Shown in pieces: positions 1-10,305 of a stretch of 64,000 nucleotides of DNA (position 1 is the first letter of the stretch; each line of letters opens with the position of its first letter). Position numbers and translations under genes: made by a program. Location of the stretch: contig JASFAU010000001.1 in NCBI GenBank assembly GCA_039704465.1, positions 1,240,001 through 1,304,000 on the forward strand, read 5' to 3'. This stretch comes from Plasmodiophora brassicae (taxonomy: Eukaryota > Endomyxa > Phytomyxea > Plasmodiophorida > Plasmodiophoridae). The notes beneath the pieces are model-generated. The model did no database searches. It had not been told where the DNA came from and was given only the letters and a program-made list of their open reading frames with translations.

Positions 1-303
1 GCCCGTTCTCAAACCTGCCACCCAATGTACTCTGTTGGCCGAGCTCTGTGCGATTCGGAACGACGACAAGTACGATGCCAATGGTGACGTGAATATGTCG
101 TCGGTTCTGTGGATCCCTGCAGGTCTGAGGCTCTAGTTTGAGGTGCGCTTGCATCGTTTTGGGTTCATCGACTGACAGGACCGGGGATTGCGCAGGACAG
201 CATCCAGGTCGAGACGTGCACCGCACAAGGACGAGTAAGCGCGACTGAGCATGGATTTATTGAGTCCGTTCAGGATACTGGAAATGGATTCCAAGCCCGC
301 ATT
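1..303. other. Left flank without a recognised gene
   Basis: I see no convincing coding exon, RNA gene or repeat here. It lies just beyond the stop of the minus-strand membrane-protein gene and probably holds its 3' untranslated region plus spacer. The short reading frames present are unsupported. Confidence 0.5.
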
Positions 304-1836
304 TCAAACAGAAGCAGTCGTTACGGCCTGCTTAGCTGCATCGTTTGCTCCCGACAGGTTTCCCGAACTGGGAAGAGCCACGACGCCACCCTCCTTCCTT
401 GCTGGCTGCGCCGTTGGCCCAAGAGTACGCGTGCCCGTGTCCTGCGTGCCACGTCCTCCGCTCTGGTTCTCGTGACGATCATTGAAGTTCGGGAAGATGG
501 CAATGATCAACGTGACGCATGCCATGGGGAATCCTATACAGCATCGCAGCTTTGAATGTAACCGTACGAAGCGGGTCCATTTGCCTCACTGACCGATGTC
601 GAAGAAGTGGGTGCACTGGACACATCGAAACGAATGTCAGCGCGCAGAACAATAACGGCAATTCGCATTGCAAGGCATACGAAGTCGGTCCAGAATGGAC
701 TGGCGAACAGCAGGTTGGACTTGCTGGCCTGGTCAATGTTGATGCTGCCCAGGCCGAGGAACTCGAGCAGGACGAAGAAGAACTGGGCGCGGTTCACCGC
801 GATGTAGAACTTCATCCGGTTCTGGATGTCGAACGACAATGACGACGATTTCTGCGCCAGCATGACGGCCCGTCACAACCAAAGTTATTCTTAAAAGACA
901 CGTGATGCGCGTTACTGACCAGAAGGCCAACCAGACGGTGATTGACGGCGAGGATGAGGACCATAACGACGACATTCTCGCAGGCGTACACCAGCTGCGG
1001 CTCAATGATCGACCTGCCATTTGATAAGTCGGCGTCCTCGCTCTAATGGCTTTGAGCGTCAGAGGCAAACAGTGTTTCCGTTGGGGCAGTGAATTGGGCA
1101 ATCGGGTACAGAATGATGGAAATCACTGAGTATGTCTTATAGGCCATGAACTCGGTGCTCGAACCGAACGTTGCGCCTATCGCAAATTGCCTCCATCAGG
1201 CGTTCGCTCCAAAGACAACACTCTATTACCGAAATTCTTCTTGGCCATTGTCGACCAGAACGCCAGGCCCAGGAAGTGGGCACTGCTCTTCGCAGTAAAG
1301 GCCAGGTTCAACTGTCAGTACACGGTCATACATATCCCCAACGTGTTGTGAGGAGTTCTCTTTACAAGTTCAGTCATGGCTGGCAGCAAAGCCAAGTCCC
1401 CAGCAGTCCACTGTGTAGGGACAGCCCTGCACACCCATATTAGATCGTCTAAAACAGTCGAACCCCAATGAAGTCGACTAACGGCTTGACGAACACGTTG
1501 CCGTTAGGAAGAGTTCCCGTAATCAAGAAGCCTAAGGAGTTTCGTTACAGTCTTCGGCACTTTTTCGAACAAGGCACTTGAAAGTTTACCTTCCCGGTAC
1601 TTGACGTAGGTGTTCATGATATCGTAGACGAGGCAAAAGTTCAGGGCCAGGATCGTCAGCCAGGCAATGCACGAGCGGATGTTGCGGTACTTGGCGTTGA
1701 ACATGTTGATCTTGCCGAATCCCTTGTTGGTACTAAGGATGTGCATCACCGTCCATGCCAGAGCGAAAAAGGTCAACGTGCCGCGGTTGATGTACGAGAA
1801 CGGGGCCAGGTGCGACAGCGCGATCACGCCCATCAT
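304..1836 (-). CDS. Multi-pass membrane protein of unknown family (8 exons)
   Basis: Eight exons can be joined with consistent phase: 1836-1590, 1531-1456, 1426-1366, 1311-1230, 1176-1071, 1013-920, 851-563 and 533-304, giving about 394 residues. The product has roughly seven to eight hydrophobic segments, for example around residues 10-35, 57-75, 130-145, 170-185, 200-225, 245-265, 285-305 and 330-345. It ends in a Gly/Ser/Ala-rich, probably cytosolic tail of about 50 residues. I do not recognise the family. It is organised somewhat like the membrane part of the 7TM-RGS gene at 10.3-11.9 kb but has no RGS domain, and I see only weak resemblance between them. ATG 1836 is the first of two adjacent Met codons in an open exon. 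The last intron (562-534) is only 29 nt. A receptor or transporter role is possible but unproven. Confidence 0.6.
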
Positions 1837-2082
1837 CGCTCCACCTCACGACAAGCAAAATGACGGTCGTCCCCCTCTTCATGTGTACACGAACGATCCC
1901 TTCCGAGATTTTCCAGCAACGACCGTACCCAAATCACGCGGGGCAACCTGATCGACTTCTGAGACTGCCGCAGTCCATGCAACAAATCGGCGAAACGAAA
2001 CCAGCATCGTCCGGTGAGCCTGGCCCCAACCCGGCCCGTGGCCCGCACTGCAGCTCGGAGTAAACCTGCGTGGCAGGTCGCG

Positions 2083-3112
2083 ATGCCAGATCCCGATGTA
2101 TCATCACTGCCGGCCGGCCTGGCATCGACTATCCCGGCGCATCAGGTCGTCGTATGCGGCGCTGACTGAACGCTCACGTCACTAATGGGGCTTGCAGGGC
2201 GCCGTGCTAGCGCTGGCGTACAATTCCGACGGGCAGTATGCGCTTTCTGGCGGGCACGACAAGACGGTGCGATTGTGGAATCCCAGGAAAGGGACTCAGA
2301 TTAAGCAGTACCAAGGCACGCACGGCTATGAGATACGTGATATCGCCTGCGCGTTCGATAATGCGAAGTTCGCATCGTGCGGTGGTGACCGCACCGTGTT
2401 CGTTACGGATGTTGCGTCCGGGCGCGTCTTGAAACGCTACTCGAAGCATGAACAACGCGTCAACGTCGTTGCATTCAACGCAGACGCGAGCGTCTTGTTT
2501 TCAGGATCGTATGACAGAACTGTCTGTGCATGGTACCGGGCTACCGACAATACGTGGTCTTTGTACGAGTCTGACCGTCGTGTACGCAGGGATCTAAAGT
2601 CTCTGTCGCGTGACCCTATCCATGTATTCAAGGAGGCTCGCGACAGTGTCAGCGGCATCGTCGCGCGCTCATCAGAAATCATTGTCAGCAGTGTCGATGG
2701 GTGCGTCCGTGCCTATGACCTGAGAGGTGGCCGGGTCACGACCGATCAGATGGGGGAAGCGATTACGTCGCTGGCCGTATCTTCGGACGACAACTGCCTG
2801 TTGCTGTCGATACTGGGCGGGTATGGCATTCGGTTGATAGATCGGTCGAACGGCGAGCTCCTCAACGAGTACAGCGATTCGCAAGGCAAGATTAGTGTCA
2901 GTTGCCAGGTTGATGCTCGGTTTTCACGTGACGATGCTTTCGTCGTCAGCGGTGGGGAGGATGGTGTCATCCGCTGCTGGGACCTCGTGTCGGGCGATCT
3001 CGTGCGACGCCTGAAAGCCCACCAGGGCGTTGCCGCGCGGCTCGTCGTCCACCCGACCGCGACTGAGATGGTTTCTGCTGGCACCGATGGTACCATAAGA
3101 GTATGGCAGTAA
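2083..3112 (+). CDS. WDR83: WD40-repeat protein, WDR83/MORG1 homolog
   Basis: Two exons, 2083-2145 and 2198-3112, separated by a 52-nt intron, encode about 326 residues. The protein is a single WD40 propeller with repeats visible throughout, including GGHDKTVRLWNP near the start, GGDRTVFVTDVASG, SGSYDRTVCAW and a last blade ending GTDGTIRVWQ. The order of blade motifs, the short N-terminus ending in His-Gln before the first blade, and the 'EARDSVSG...SVDGCVRAYDLR' pattern match WDR83/MORG1 closely. In animals this protein is a scaffold for ERK-pathway kinases and also associates with spliceosomes. Its function in a protist is inferred. Length is normal for the family (about 315 in animals). 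ATG 2083 is chosen because it makes exon 1 join the propeller in phase 0. Confidence 0.85.
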
Positions 3113-3191
3113 ATATGTTAATGGGCACTTAATCAGAAAGGCGCGCTGTACTGCTGGTGTATACAATTAACGAGTTGACGAATGTCCTCTC

Positions 3192-4779
3192 TCAAAGGAT
3201 AAACTTGCTGAGGTCGTTCGCCTTCTTCACGTCTTTCATTGCGTCGTGAACGTAGTTGGCATCGACAATGACGGTGGTGTTGTCAGGAGTCGACGCGGCC
3301 GAAAAGCTGATCTGCTCCAAGACTTTCGCCAGAACGGTCCGCAGTCGGCGGGCGCCGATATTCTCAACGCTCTGGTTAATTGTGAAGCAGACAGATGCGA
3401 TCTCGCTGACGCCATCTTCAGTGAAGCCGAGCGTAATGTTCTCCGTTGCGAGCATCGCCCGATGCTGCTCGATCAGGTTGAACTCAGTCTCGGTCAGGAT
3501 TCGCTTGAAGTCGCCTGCAGTGAGGGGCTCCAGCTGAACACGTATAGGAAGACGTCCTTGCAGTTCAGGTAGAAGATCAGACGGTTTCGACTTCGAGAAC
3601 GCGCCTGACGCGACGAACAGAATGTGGTCCGTGCGAACAGGACCGTGATCGGTTTTCACGACTGTCCCCTCGATGATCGGCAGTAGCTCTTTCTGCACAC
3701 CTTCGCCTTTCAGCTACATCGCAAACACTCGCATCAGTAGGTTGCACAGGAAGCGCTGGGTGGTCAGGCAACGATTACCGATCTACGGCTGCCCTCGAGA
3801 TTGTCTCGAGTGTCAACAATCTTGTCGATCTCGTCGAGGAAGATAATGCCATTCTCTTCGGCATCGGCAATGGCGCGCTTAACAAGCTCGTCATCTGGCA
3901 GAAGGCGCTGTTGCTCTGTACGACGAAGTGCCTCGCGCGCTTCCCGTACAGGCATTTTCTTTGGCTCGGCAGGGGCCTTCATCCTCGAGTTTACAAGCCG
4001 TTCGGTCATGTCGACCATCATCGTTACGCCCGGTCTCTTGCCAGGAGGGGCCCTGCCAGATTTAGCCATGGATGCGACCGACTTGAGCAACCCTTCCAGG
4101 GGACTTCCCGACTGCTCGCCTTGATCAGCCACTTTGACACTGACCATTTCATCTTCGAGTTGGCCCGACTGCAGCAAGGATCGAACAGAGTCCCGATCGG
4201 GGCCAGCTTCTGCATCCAACAGGGCGTCCACTAACGTGTTCTCGACAGCCGCCTCGATATCGGCCGCCATTTCACGCTCGCGACGTTGCCGGTGCAGGCG
4301 AATGGACGCCTCGACGAGGTCGTTGACCATCGTGTCGGTATCCGTTCCGTAGACGCCGACTTCCGTATAACGAGTCGCCTCGACCTTGACGAAGGGGGCA
4401 CAGACGAGTTGCGCCAAGCGACGCGCCGTTTCCGTCTTACCGGACCCTGTAGGACCGATCATGAGGATGTTCGACGGGTACACCTCCTTCTGCATCGACG
4501 GCTGCAATTGCTGACGACGCCATCGCTCACGTAACGCAATCGCCACGGCGCGCTTCGCCTGCTTCTGCCCGATGATATGCCGATCGAGCTCCCCAACGAT
4601 CTACAACAGGCTCGGGATCAGCTGCCTTTACAATCGCAGAAGGCAGCAGGACCCTATCGTCAAACCTGTTCCGGAGTCATGTCGATGGCCGATGGCGATG
4701 GCTGCGGGGCGGCGATGCGCGCATCGACTTGGAGGAGGCGACGCCCCCAACGACGATGTAGTCCACGGATCATCATCAT
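3192..4779 (-). CDS. HslU: HslU, ATPase of the HslUV protease, mitochondrial
   Basis: Exons 4779-4666, 4600-3779 and 3713-3192 encode about 485 residues. The first 30 or so residues are Arg-rich and lack acidic residues ([16 protein letters not shown]...), as in a mitochondrial presequence. Then comes the bacterial-type start [17 protein letters not shown]. Walker A is [11 protein letters not shown] and Walker B is [10 protein letters not shown], with a long helical I-domain insertion between them. The sensor-2 region reads GARRLRTV. The C-terminus ends DLSKFIL, the tail that in bacteria docks into HslV and activates it, so a functional partner peptidase is expected elsewhere in the genome. 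HslUV is a bacterial-type protease kept in the mitochondria of several protist groups. Both introns are 65 nt. Confidence 0.92.
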
Positions 4780-4846
4780 TGGTACGTACAATACAGACTG
4801 CACGACGGACACCGCACTGCAACCGCTACTGCAGTACCCCCTGCTT

Positions 4847-4881
4847 ATGTAGGTACATAGGTAGTATGTAGGTAGGTACAT
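4847..4881. repeat. GTACCTAC-family intergenic repeat, cluster copy
   Basis: Between HslU and the dynein gene lies a run built from iterated TAGGTA/TACCTA units, including ATGTAGGTACATAGGTA followed by a second diverged copy. Related near-palindromes occur at 12247, 34395 and 59556, always between genes. Confidence 0.55.
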
Positions 4882-4959
4882 TCATACACACAGCACGGTC
4901 TGCACCTGGCCGTGTCGGAATGAGGAGGCATAATAGACGGCATCGATTCATGAAGGGTT

Positions 4960-6854
4960 TTATCTGTCGATAGCCTCGTCGGCAGCGTTCCTGGATACGG
5001 CCTGCTGGACGATACTGGCAAGGGCGGGACCGTCCTGCTGAGTGGGTCTGGCGAGTTCGCAGGATACGTCGACGACGGAGACGGTTCCGGATGTGTCCCC
5101 AATTGAAATTCGACGACCGTCTGCAGACCAGGAAAGGCGAGTGGCGGCGGTGTTGTTGTTGGTTACCGGGCCTTGCCAGGCAGGGACATCAGTGCTGGCT
5201 GATAGCTGCCAGAGATCGAGCGAGCCGCTTTCGTCGACAGACGCAAAGAGCGATGGATGAACGGGCGACCAGTCAGCGTCGGTGACAGAGTCCTCAGCTT
5301 GGAACGTCAGGATCGCTGGACCACGTTTCTGCTTGACAGACCAAAGCGCAATTGTCCAGTCGACTGATGATGTTAGATACAAATCAAAGAGACACTGTGG
5401 CACGTGCCGTTGCGCGGGATGAAATCGTAGCGATGTCACCGGGAACCCAGGGTGGGCCGGAAACGAATCCAACGCGACTTTCTCACCAGTTTCGGCTTGC
5501 AGAACAGATCTGTAAACGGATCCGTTTTCTGAGCCGAAGTGCACCAAATTGTGATTGACAGCAGATAGCCCGAGGCAGGTCGGCATGAACAGACTATCTC
5601 CTTTAGACGACGCGGACGATGAACCCATTGACACGTCACGCTCAATCGCTGGGACCTTCAGGACCTTATCCGTCCACACACACAGACGACCATCAGTGGA
5701 CGCAGACACCAAGGAATTCATAGGCGTCATCGCCAGGTCGTAAACAGGATGTACATGGCCATGCGACATCGTAGTAGAGCTGACTGGCCAGTGCTTTCCC
5801 GTTCGACGATCCCAGACCACAATCTGCCCACACCGAGTGGACCCTACGACGAGATGGGAATTTGACGGATAGAATTTGGCGCAAAGAACCGTGCTCTGGC
5901 ATTGGAATCGCGACAGAGGAACGGACGGGGAATGCACCGACCAAATGAGGACCGAGTCTTGGGTGTCTTCGCGAGCGTATGATGCAAGGATCAGCTCAGG
6001 GTGCTGGAACCACAACGTCAATTTGCGACAAATCGAAACGTGACTGGTATTGGTCACCTTGCTGGAAGAGTCCAATGATGATACCGGATGGTTATCAGTA
6101 CAGTCGTTCAAACTGAATTGCGTCTTCGACTTAACGAGAGCGCCACCGCGACAACTTTCACTAGAAAGGACTTAGCCTTCGGGGAACCTTGGGATTACTG
6201 CTACGCAGCTTACCGCTCATCTTCGTCATCGTCATCGAGGTATTTCGGTGTAGCAGCCCTAAACGCGGGCTCATCCAGTTCGCGATCAATAAGGGTAGAC
6301 GCTCTAGTTACAAACGAGGCAAAATCGTCGTTAGCGGCAAGATCGCCAACAGCACCAGGTTCTGCAGCAATCTCAGCATGAGCTTCATCCGAAACTTGTT
6401 GATGCGGAGCGCCATCGATGGTATCATCGGCCAGAGTAACGGGTTCGGGAATGTGCTCTTCTACAACATCCGTCTGAATCGTCTTGTCATACGTTATTAC
6501 GGCGGGATTTGCTGCCCGAGATCTATCGTCGTCGCTTAGATCCGTCTGCACAGCAATCGCGGCCACGTTTGATGATGGGGAGGGCGTTGGACACTGTGCC
6601 ACCAGTAAACCTTCATCTGCAGCCCCAAACGACGCCAGCATGCGATCGACTTCAGCAAGTATGTGCGAGGGGCTGGACGGCCGCCCAGGAATTTGAAACG
6701 ACGCCGCCGTTAGCCCAGTCCTCCCGTCGCGACGCTGCTGCCTCTGGCGACGCAACTCTGCTAAACGCTGTCGCTTCCGTTCGATCTCTTCCTGTCGATG
6801 ACGACGCACGGCATCGTCGACCTGGTACGGTTGTACGTCATCCTCCGTGACCAT
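4960..6854 (-). CDS. DYNC1I: Cytoplasmic dynein intermediate chain
   Basis: Exons 6854-6214 and 6160-4960 encode about 613 residues. The N-terminus is a basic, Glu-rich helix (EEIERKRQRLAELRRQR), which in this family binds dynactin p150 and NudE. A disordered acidic stretch follows with a KTIQTD motif near residue 155, resembling the KxTQT site for the LC8 light chain. The C-terminal half is a WD40 propeller (for example GQIVVWDRRTGKHW, STDGRLCVWTDKV, SSVDWTIALW) that attaches to the heavy chain. This subunit links cargo adaptors to the motor. The frame stays open upstream of 6854 to 7121, but Met 6854 places the start next to the conserved helix, and the divergent SPIDR-like gene begins at 7120. 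Confidence 0.88.
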
Positions 6855-7119
6855 CGACACCAATGGCCACGGAGCATCCCCGTCGGGCGCGCAGTCGGCG
6901 GCGTGTTCCACGGCGACTCGTTCCGAGCCAACTCGCTCGACAGACATCCCCGCACGCCAGGAATCGTTTATCGCGATCAGCACAGGTCGACCCGGCGGGT
7001 GCCGCTGGAATAGAACCTCGTGCCAAACGGTTTCGCAAATCACGCGGCAGCGCTGGGTGCTGCCTGTGAAGGCACTGGATACGGTAGTCGGAACGATCAG
7101 GCGTGCCCATTTTGCAACC

Positions 7120-9958
7120 ATGAATGATGGTTGGGAGGAGGACGGCCACGAGGAGGACGAGGAGGAGGCTGTTTGGATTCCGCAGCGCCAGATGCAGACG
7201 GCGGTGCAGTGCCCGTCATGGGTCGGGGAGATATCGTCGCCGCCACCGCCGCCGCCTCGACGCGCTGTCCGTCGACGTGCAGGGTCCCGTGCAACGTTGT
7301 CGCCGACGCCTCGTGTAGCGTCGGGGCGTGCCAGTCGAGTTCTGTCTATGACAAGCCAGTCATCCCAACTGGTTCGTCAGCTGTCGGGCGCCCGTCAGAG
7401 TCGTGCGGCGGCGCCGACGTCGAAGCGCTGGACGGATGATATCCTGCCGTCTGTGATGCCAAGCCCCGTGCGAGACCCGCCGCTGGAACCTGGATCCACT
7501 CAACCATCTTCGCACACGCCCTTGTCTAGGCAGTTGGCGTTTGAATTCGATGACTCGTCTTCTGCACAGACACCAGTGAAGCTTGGGGGAGGCCGCAGAC
7601 GGACCGCTGACGATGAAAGGCTTGCCGAAGACATCGTCCCTCCGCCAGGTAATCGTCAACAGAACCCTGAGAGGATTACTGCTCAAATTTCCCGGTCTGT
7701 CGCCCACGAACGTGAGTCGATCGAGTCTCTTACGCGCAATAACGAGGGGGAGCCAGTACCCTCGTCGCCATCTCCAAAGCTGCCTCGGTGGCTAAGTCAT
7801 GACGATCTCGCAGTGTCCTCTCCAACTTCCCAACAACGACGACCAGACGTTGGATCAGGGCTCAAACGTCGACGTTCTTTGGGACAGCTCAGCTTGCGAT
7901 TTCGGTCCATCTCCCGTCGATTGTCATTGCCCCAGCCAACTTGTTTTACCGACATGGGTTCGAGACCTTCCAGGAGCAACGCCTTCCGTGTGTGCCACTT
8001 GCGTCGACACGACTTTGATTCTCGATTCGATCTGCACTGCTGCGTGAGTCTTGTCAAAGTCATTGGTTCCTCTGATGTCTTGTTCGCCGACGTCCTCATT
8101 TGTGACGATGTTTGGTGCACCAATGCCCTACAGACCGGCAGCGTTATCGCAACGAGTGGACGAGAGATTGAGCTCTCAATACCATCGTGGCCTCGTCCAA
8201 TCCTTCTCGTCACCGACTTCCGAGTTGTCCCAGAGTCAGACGATTTGGCAATTCCGTTGTTGCAGCTGCAGGAAGCCGATATCAGCCGGAATGCCCCGTG
8301 CCCTAATACTAGCCAAGTGTCTACACCTCGTCCTGAAACGGCGCCTGCTACCTCAACCGACATCAATTCGGCTTCTCTGTGCGGCATCATTCAGCGCGTT
8401 ATTGTTCGAGGATGCGGAAATCACGCCTCGCCCATTCTGCGTACGCTGATCATTCATTCTAGAAGCGGACGGGCTGGTTCTGACACGTGTATGTATAGGC
8501 TGTAGGTGCCTGTCTTTACTCGTGCAAGATCAGGAGTCGTCATCTTTGTTCGAGGTTGAATTCGGTGCGGAATTGGAGGCGCAGGTACGCAGGAGCCAGG
8601 GTGATTGCCTAGAATTCCAGCGATTACAAAGACGTCCACCGCCCGAGTTGAAGCACAGAGACTGCACTTCGTTCGCTCTACTGTTTGATGACACGTGCCA
8701 CGACATTCCAGTCTTCGAGTTTGTCAACGGTGTTTCATCTGCCATACCGCAGAGTTCAGCGTCCTTGCCAACTTGCTACCGGCCTCCTGTCATCGAAGCG
8801 CTCGCTGACATTCTGAACGCGACCAGCCGCTCCTCCGAGGTCCGCCGACATTCTTGCGCTGTGTGGGTCGTGTGTATCGTCGCAGCAAAGTCGCCCGGTA
8901 TCGTTGAGCGTATATTCGTCAGTGATGGTTCCCTGAGTGATTTCGAAACGGGTTCGTGCGCCATCACCTTGAGAGGCGACCTCAGGGAACAGTCTGCCGC
9001 CCTCTTGCGGGAGCGGGGGTCGCCCGTGATCTGCCAAGACCTCTGTGTGCAGCGGCTGGACAATCATGTCATTGAGATGACATTAGATGACCTTAGCAGT
9101 ATCGTCGTTTCACCGGATACAGATATACCGGTGATGACTCGACGACCCGACAGGTCAACTGTGCCATCGCTTCGTTTCCAACCCCATGTAGTGTTGGAGT
9201 TAACGGGACGGATAAAAGCTGTCACTCACGTACGATACTGCTGCGTGATTGTTTCCCGCTCATGAGCTTATCTGTCGTGTGACATTACAGGTCGCCAGCC
9301 ATTATCGGTATACGAAGTGTCAAAGGACGTGCCGCTTCAACGACGACGTTCTTGGGTACGTGCAATCCAGCAGTACGGTAATCACCTGAACTCAGGCTTC
9401 ACAGGGTGCCTTGCTGTCCATACTGTTGTGTGGAAGGTTGTTTCCTAGTTCCGTCACATGAGCTCACCATTACTGTCGCTAACGGCATCGAGGACTTCGA
9501 CGTTCAGGTAATTTGATTACGTGTATGCCTACATGTGACCCGATTGGAATATGACATTGTTGTGGACAGGCGGACATCGGTCTGCTGGACCGACACGGAA
9601 TGTCGATCGGATTGGAGCTGGCACAGATGAATTCAGTCGCCGTCTACTTCCAGGATAAACCTGTGGCGCTTACCTGTATTCTTGTCGACGATGAGGGGCA
9701 AAACGTGTGGAAAGCAATTGGACATATATGAGGGTATCAGTTTGCTAATATTACATGAATTCTCGCGTCTCCAGAGTGACCTCCTTGTTCAGCGTCCATG
9801 GCTTTGATAACGAGGTTCGCTGCCGGATCTGGGGATTGCACGAAATTCTCCATGCGGGACTGGTCACAGATGCTACGTTCGTTGTTCTCGGTGATGAGGT
9901 CCTCAGTGTTTGTTGTCGTAAGAAAGTCGGTCAGAACATCATGAATGGTGAACAGTAG
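7120..9958 (+). CDS. SPIDR: SPIDR-like DNA-repair scaffold protein
   Basis: Exons placed: 7120-8440, 8499-9229, 9291-9355, 9405-9507 and 9570 onward. The last junction, leading to a final exon ending at 9958, is unresolved. The N-terminal 250 residues are disordered, acidic then Ser/Pro/Arg-rich, with a poly-Pro run. Further on, the product resembles the C-terminal half of animal SPIDR: a segment reading CLSLLVQDQESSSLFEVEF, then CYRPPVIEALADIL before an OB-fold-like domain, then a zinc-ribbon-like pair (CQRTC ... CCPYCC), then a C-terminal beta domain. SPIDR scaffolds RAD51 and BLM during homologous recombination. The match rests on my recollection of the human sequence and needs a profile search. 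A stop-free 36-nt stretch at 8585-8620 has GT and AG ends and may be an unspliced-looking intron. Confidence 0.55.
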
Positions 9959-10010
9959 TAACCCACTGCGGCCACCGTAGCGAATGGCCAGCCGGGGCCC
10001 TGAAAGCGGG
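9890..10010 (-). pseudogene. Decayed fragment of a 7TM-RGS paralog (second-exon region)
   Basis: Read on the minus strand, this stretch translates to a segment starting IRYGGRSGLLLFTI and continuing to DLITEN. It is plainly related to RNGGRTGLLFTI...ENLVPE in exon 2 of the intact receptor just downstream on the same strand (11742-11565). It is preceded by a plausible 3' splice site (CGCTTTCAG). No other exon of the receptor is seen, and hydrophobic residues of the helix have been replaced by charged ones. It overlaps, in antisense, the end of the SPIDR-like gene. I read it as the relic of a tandem duplication. Confidence 0.6.
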
Positions 10011-10191
10011 TGTTGAGCAGCGGCGACTCCATCAAAACCTGCACATGGTCGCAGCGATTGATGGCCGCATCAGGCAAGGGCGCCGACCTTCAAGTCGGCG
10101 ATTCTTCGATGGCAGAAGTGTTGAAGTACAAGTGGGCAGCCTTTCACCGTCATCGGCTGTGATCCTCTGAGTTCTGACGTAATAGACGTGT

Positions 10192-10197
10192 TTATTA
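10192..10197 (-). terminator. Putative poly(A) signal AATAAA
   Basis: TTTATT on the plus strand, AATAAA in the sense of the 7TM-RGS gene, 109 nt beyond its stop codon. Confidence 0.5.
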
Positions 10198-10305
10198 AGG
10201 GGCCAGGCCGACGTCAGAACAACGTGGCGTGCTTCCTTCACGCATGCAATGCAAATAACTGGAACAGGTACGGCGAGTGTCTGGGCTTGCAGTGCAGTGC
10301 CACAA

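Noticed and set aside
733..1101. Minus-strand frame of 122 codons
   Set aside because: Crosses two introns of the membrane-protein gene in the wrong frame. The exon frames chosen give hydrophobic helices and clean phase.
304..1836. Microbial rhodopsin identity for the first membrane protein
   Set aside because: A YPI motif in one helix is suggestive, but no retinal-binding Lys in the last helix and no Asp/Thr pattern in a third helix can be found.
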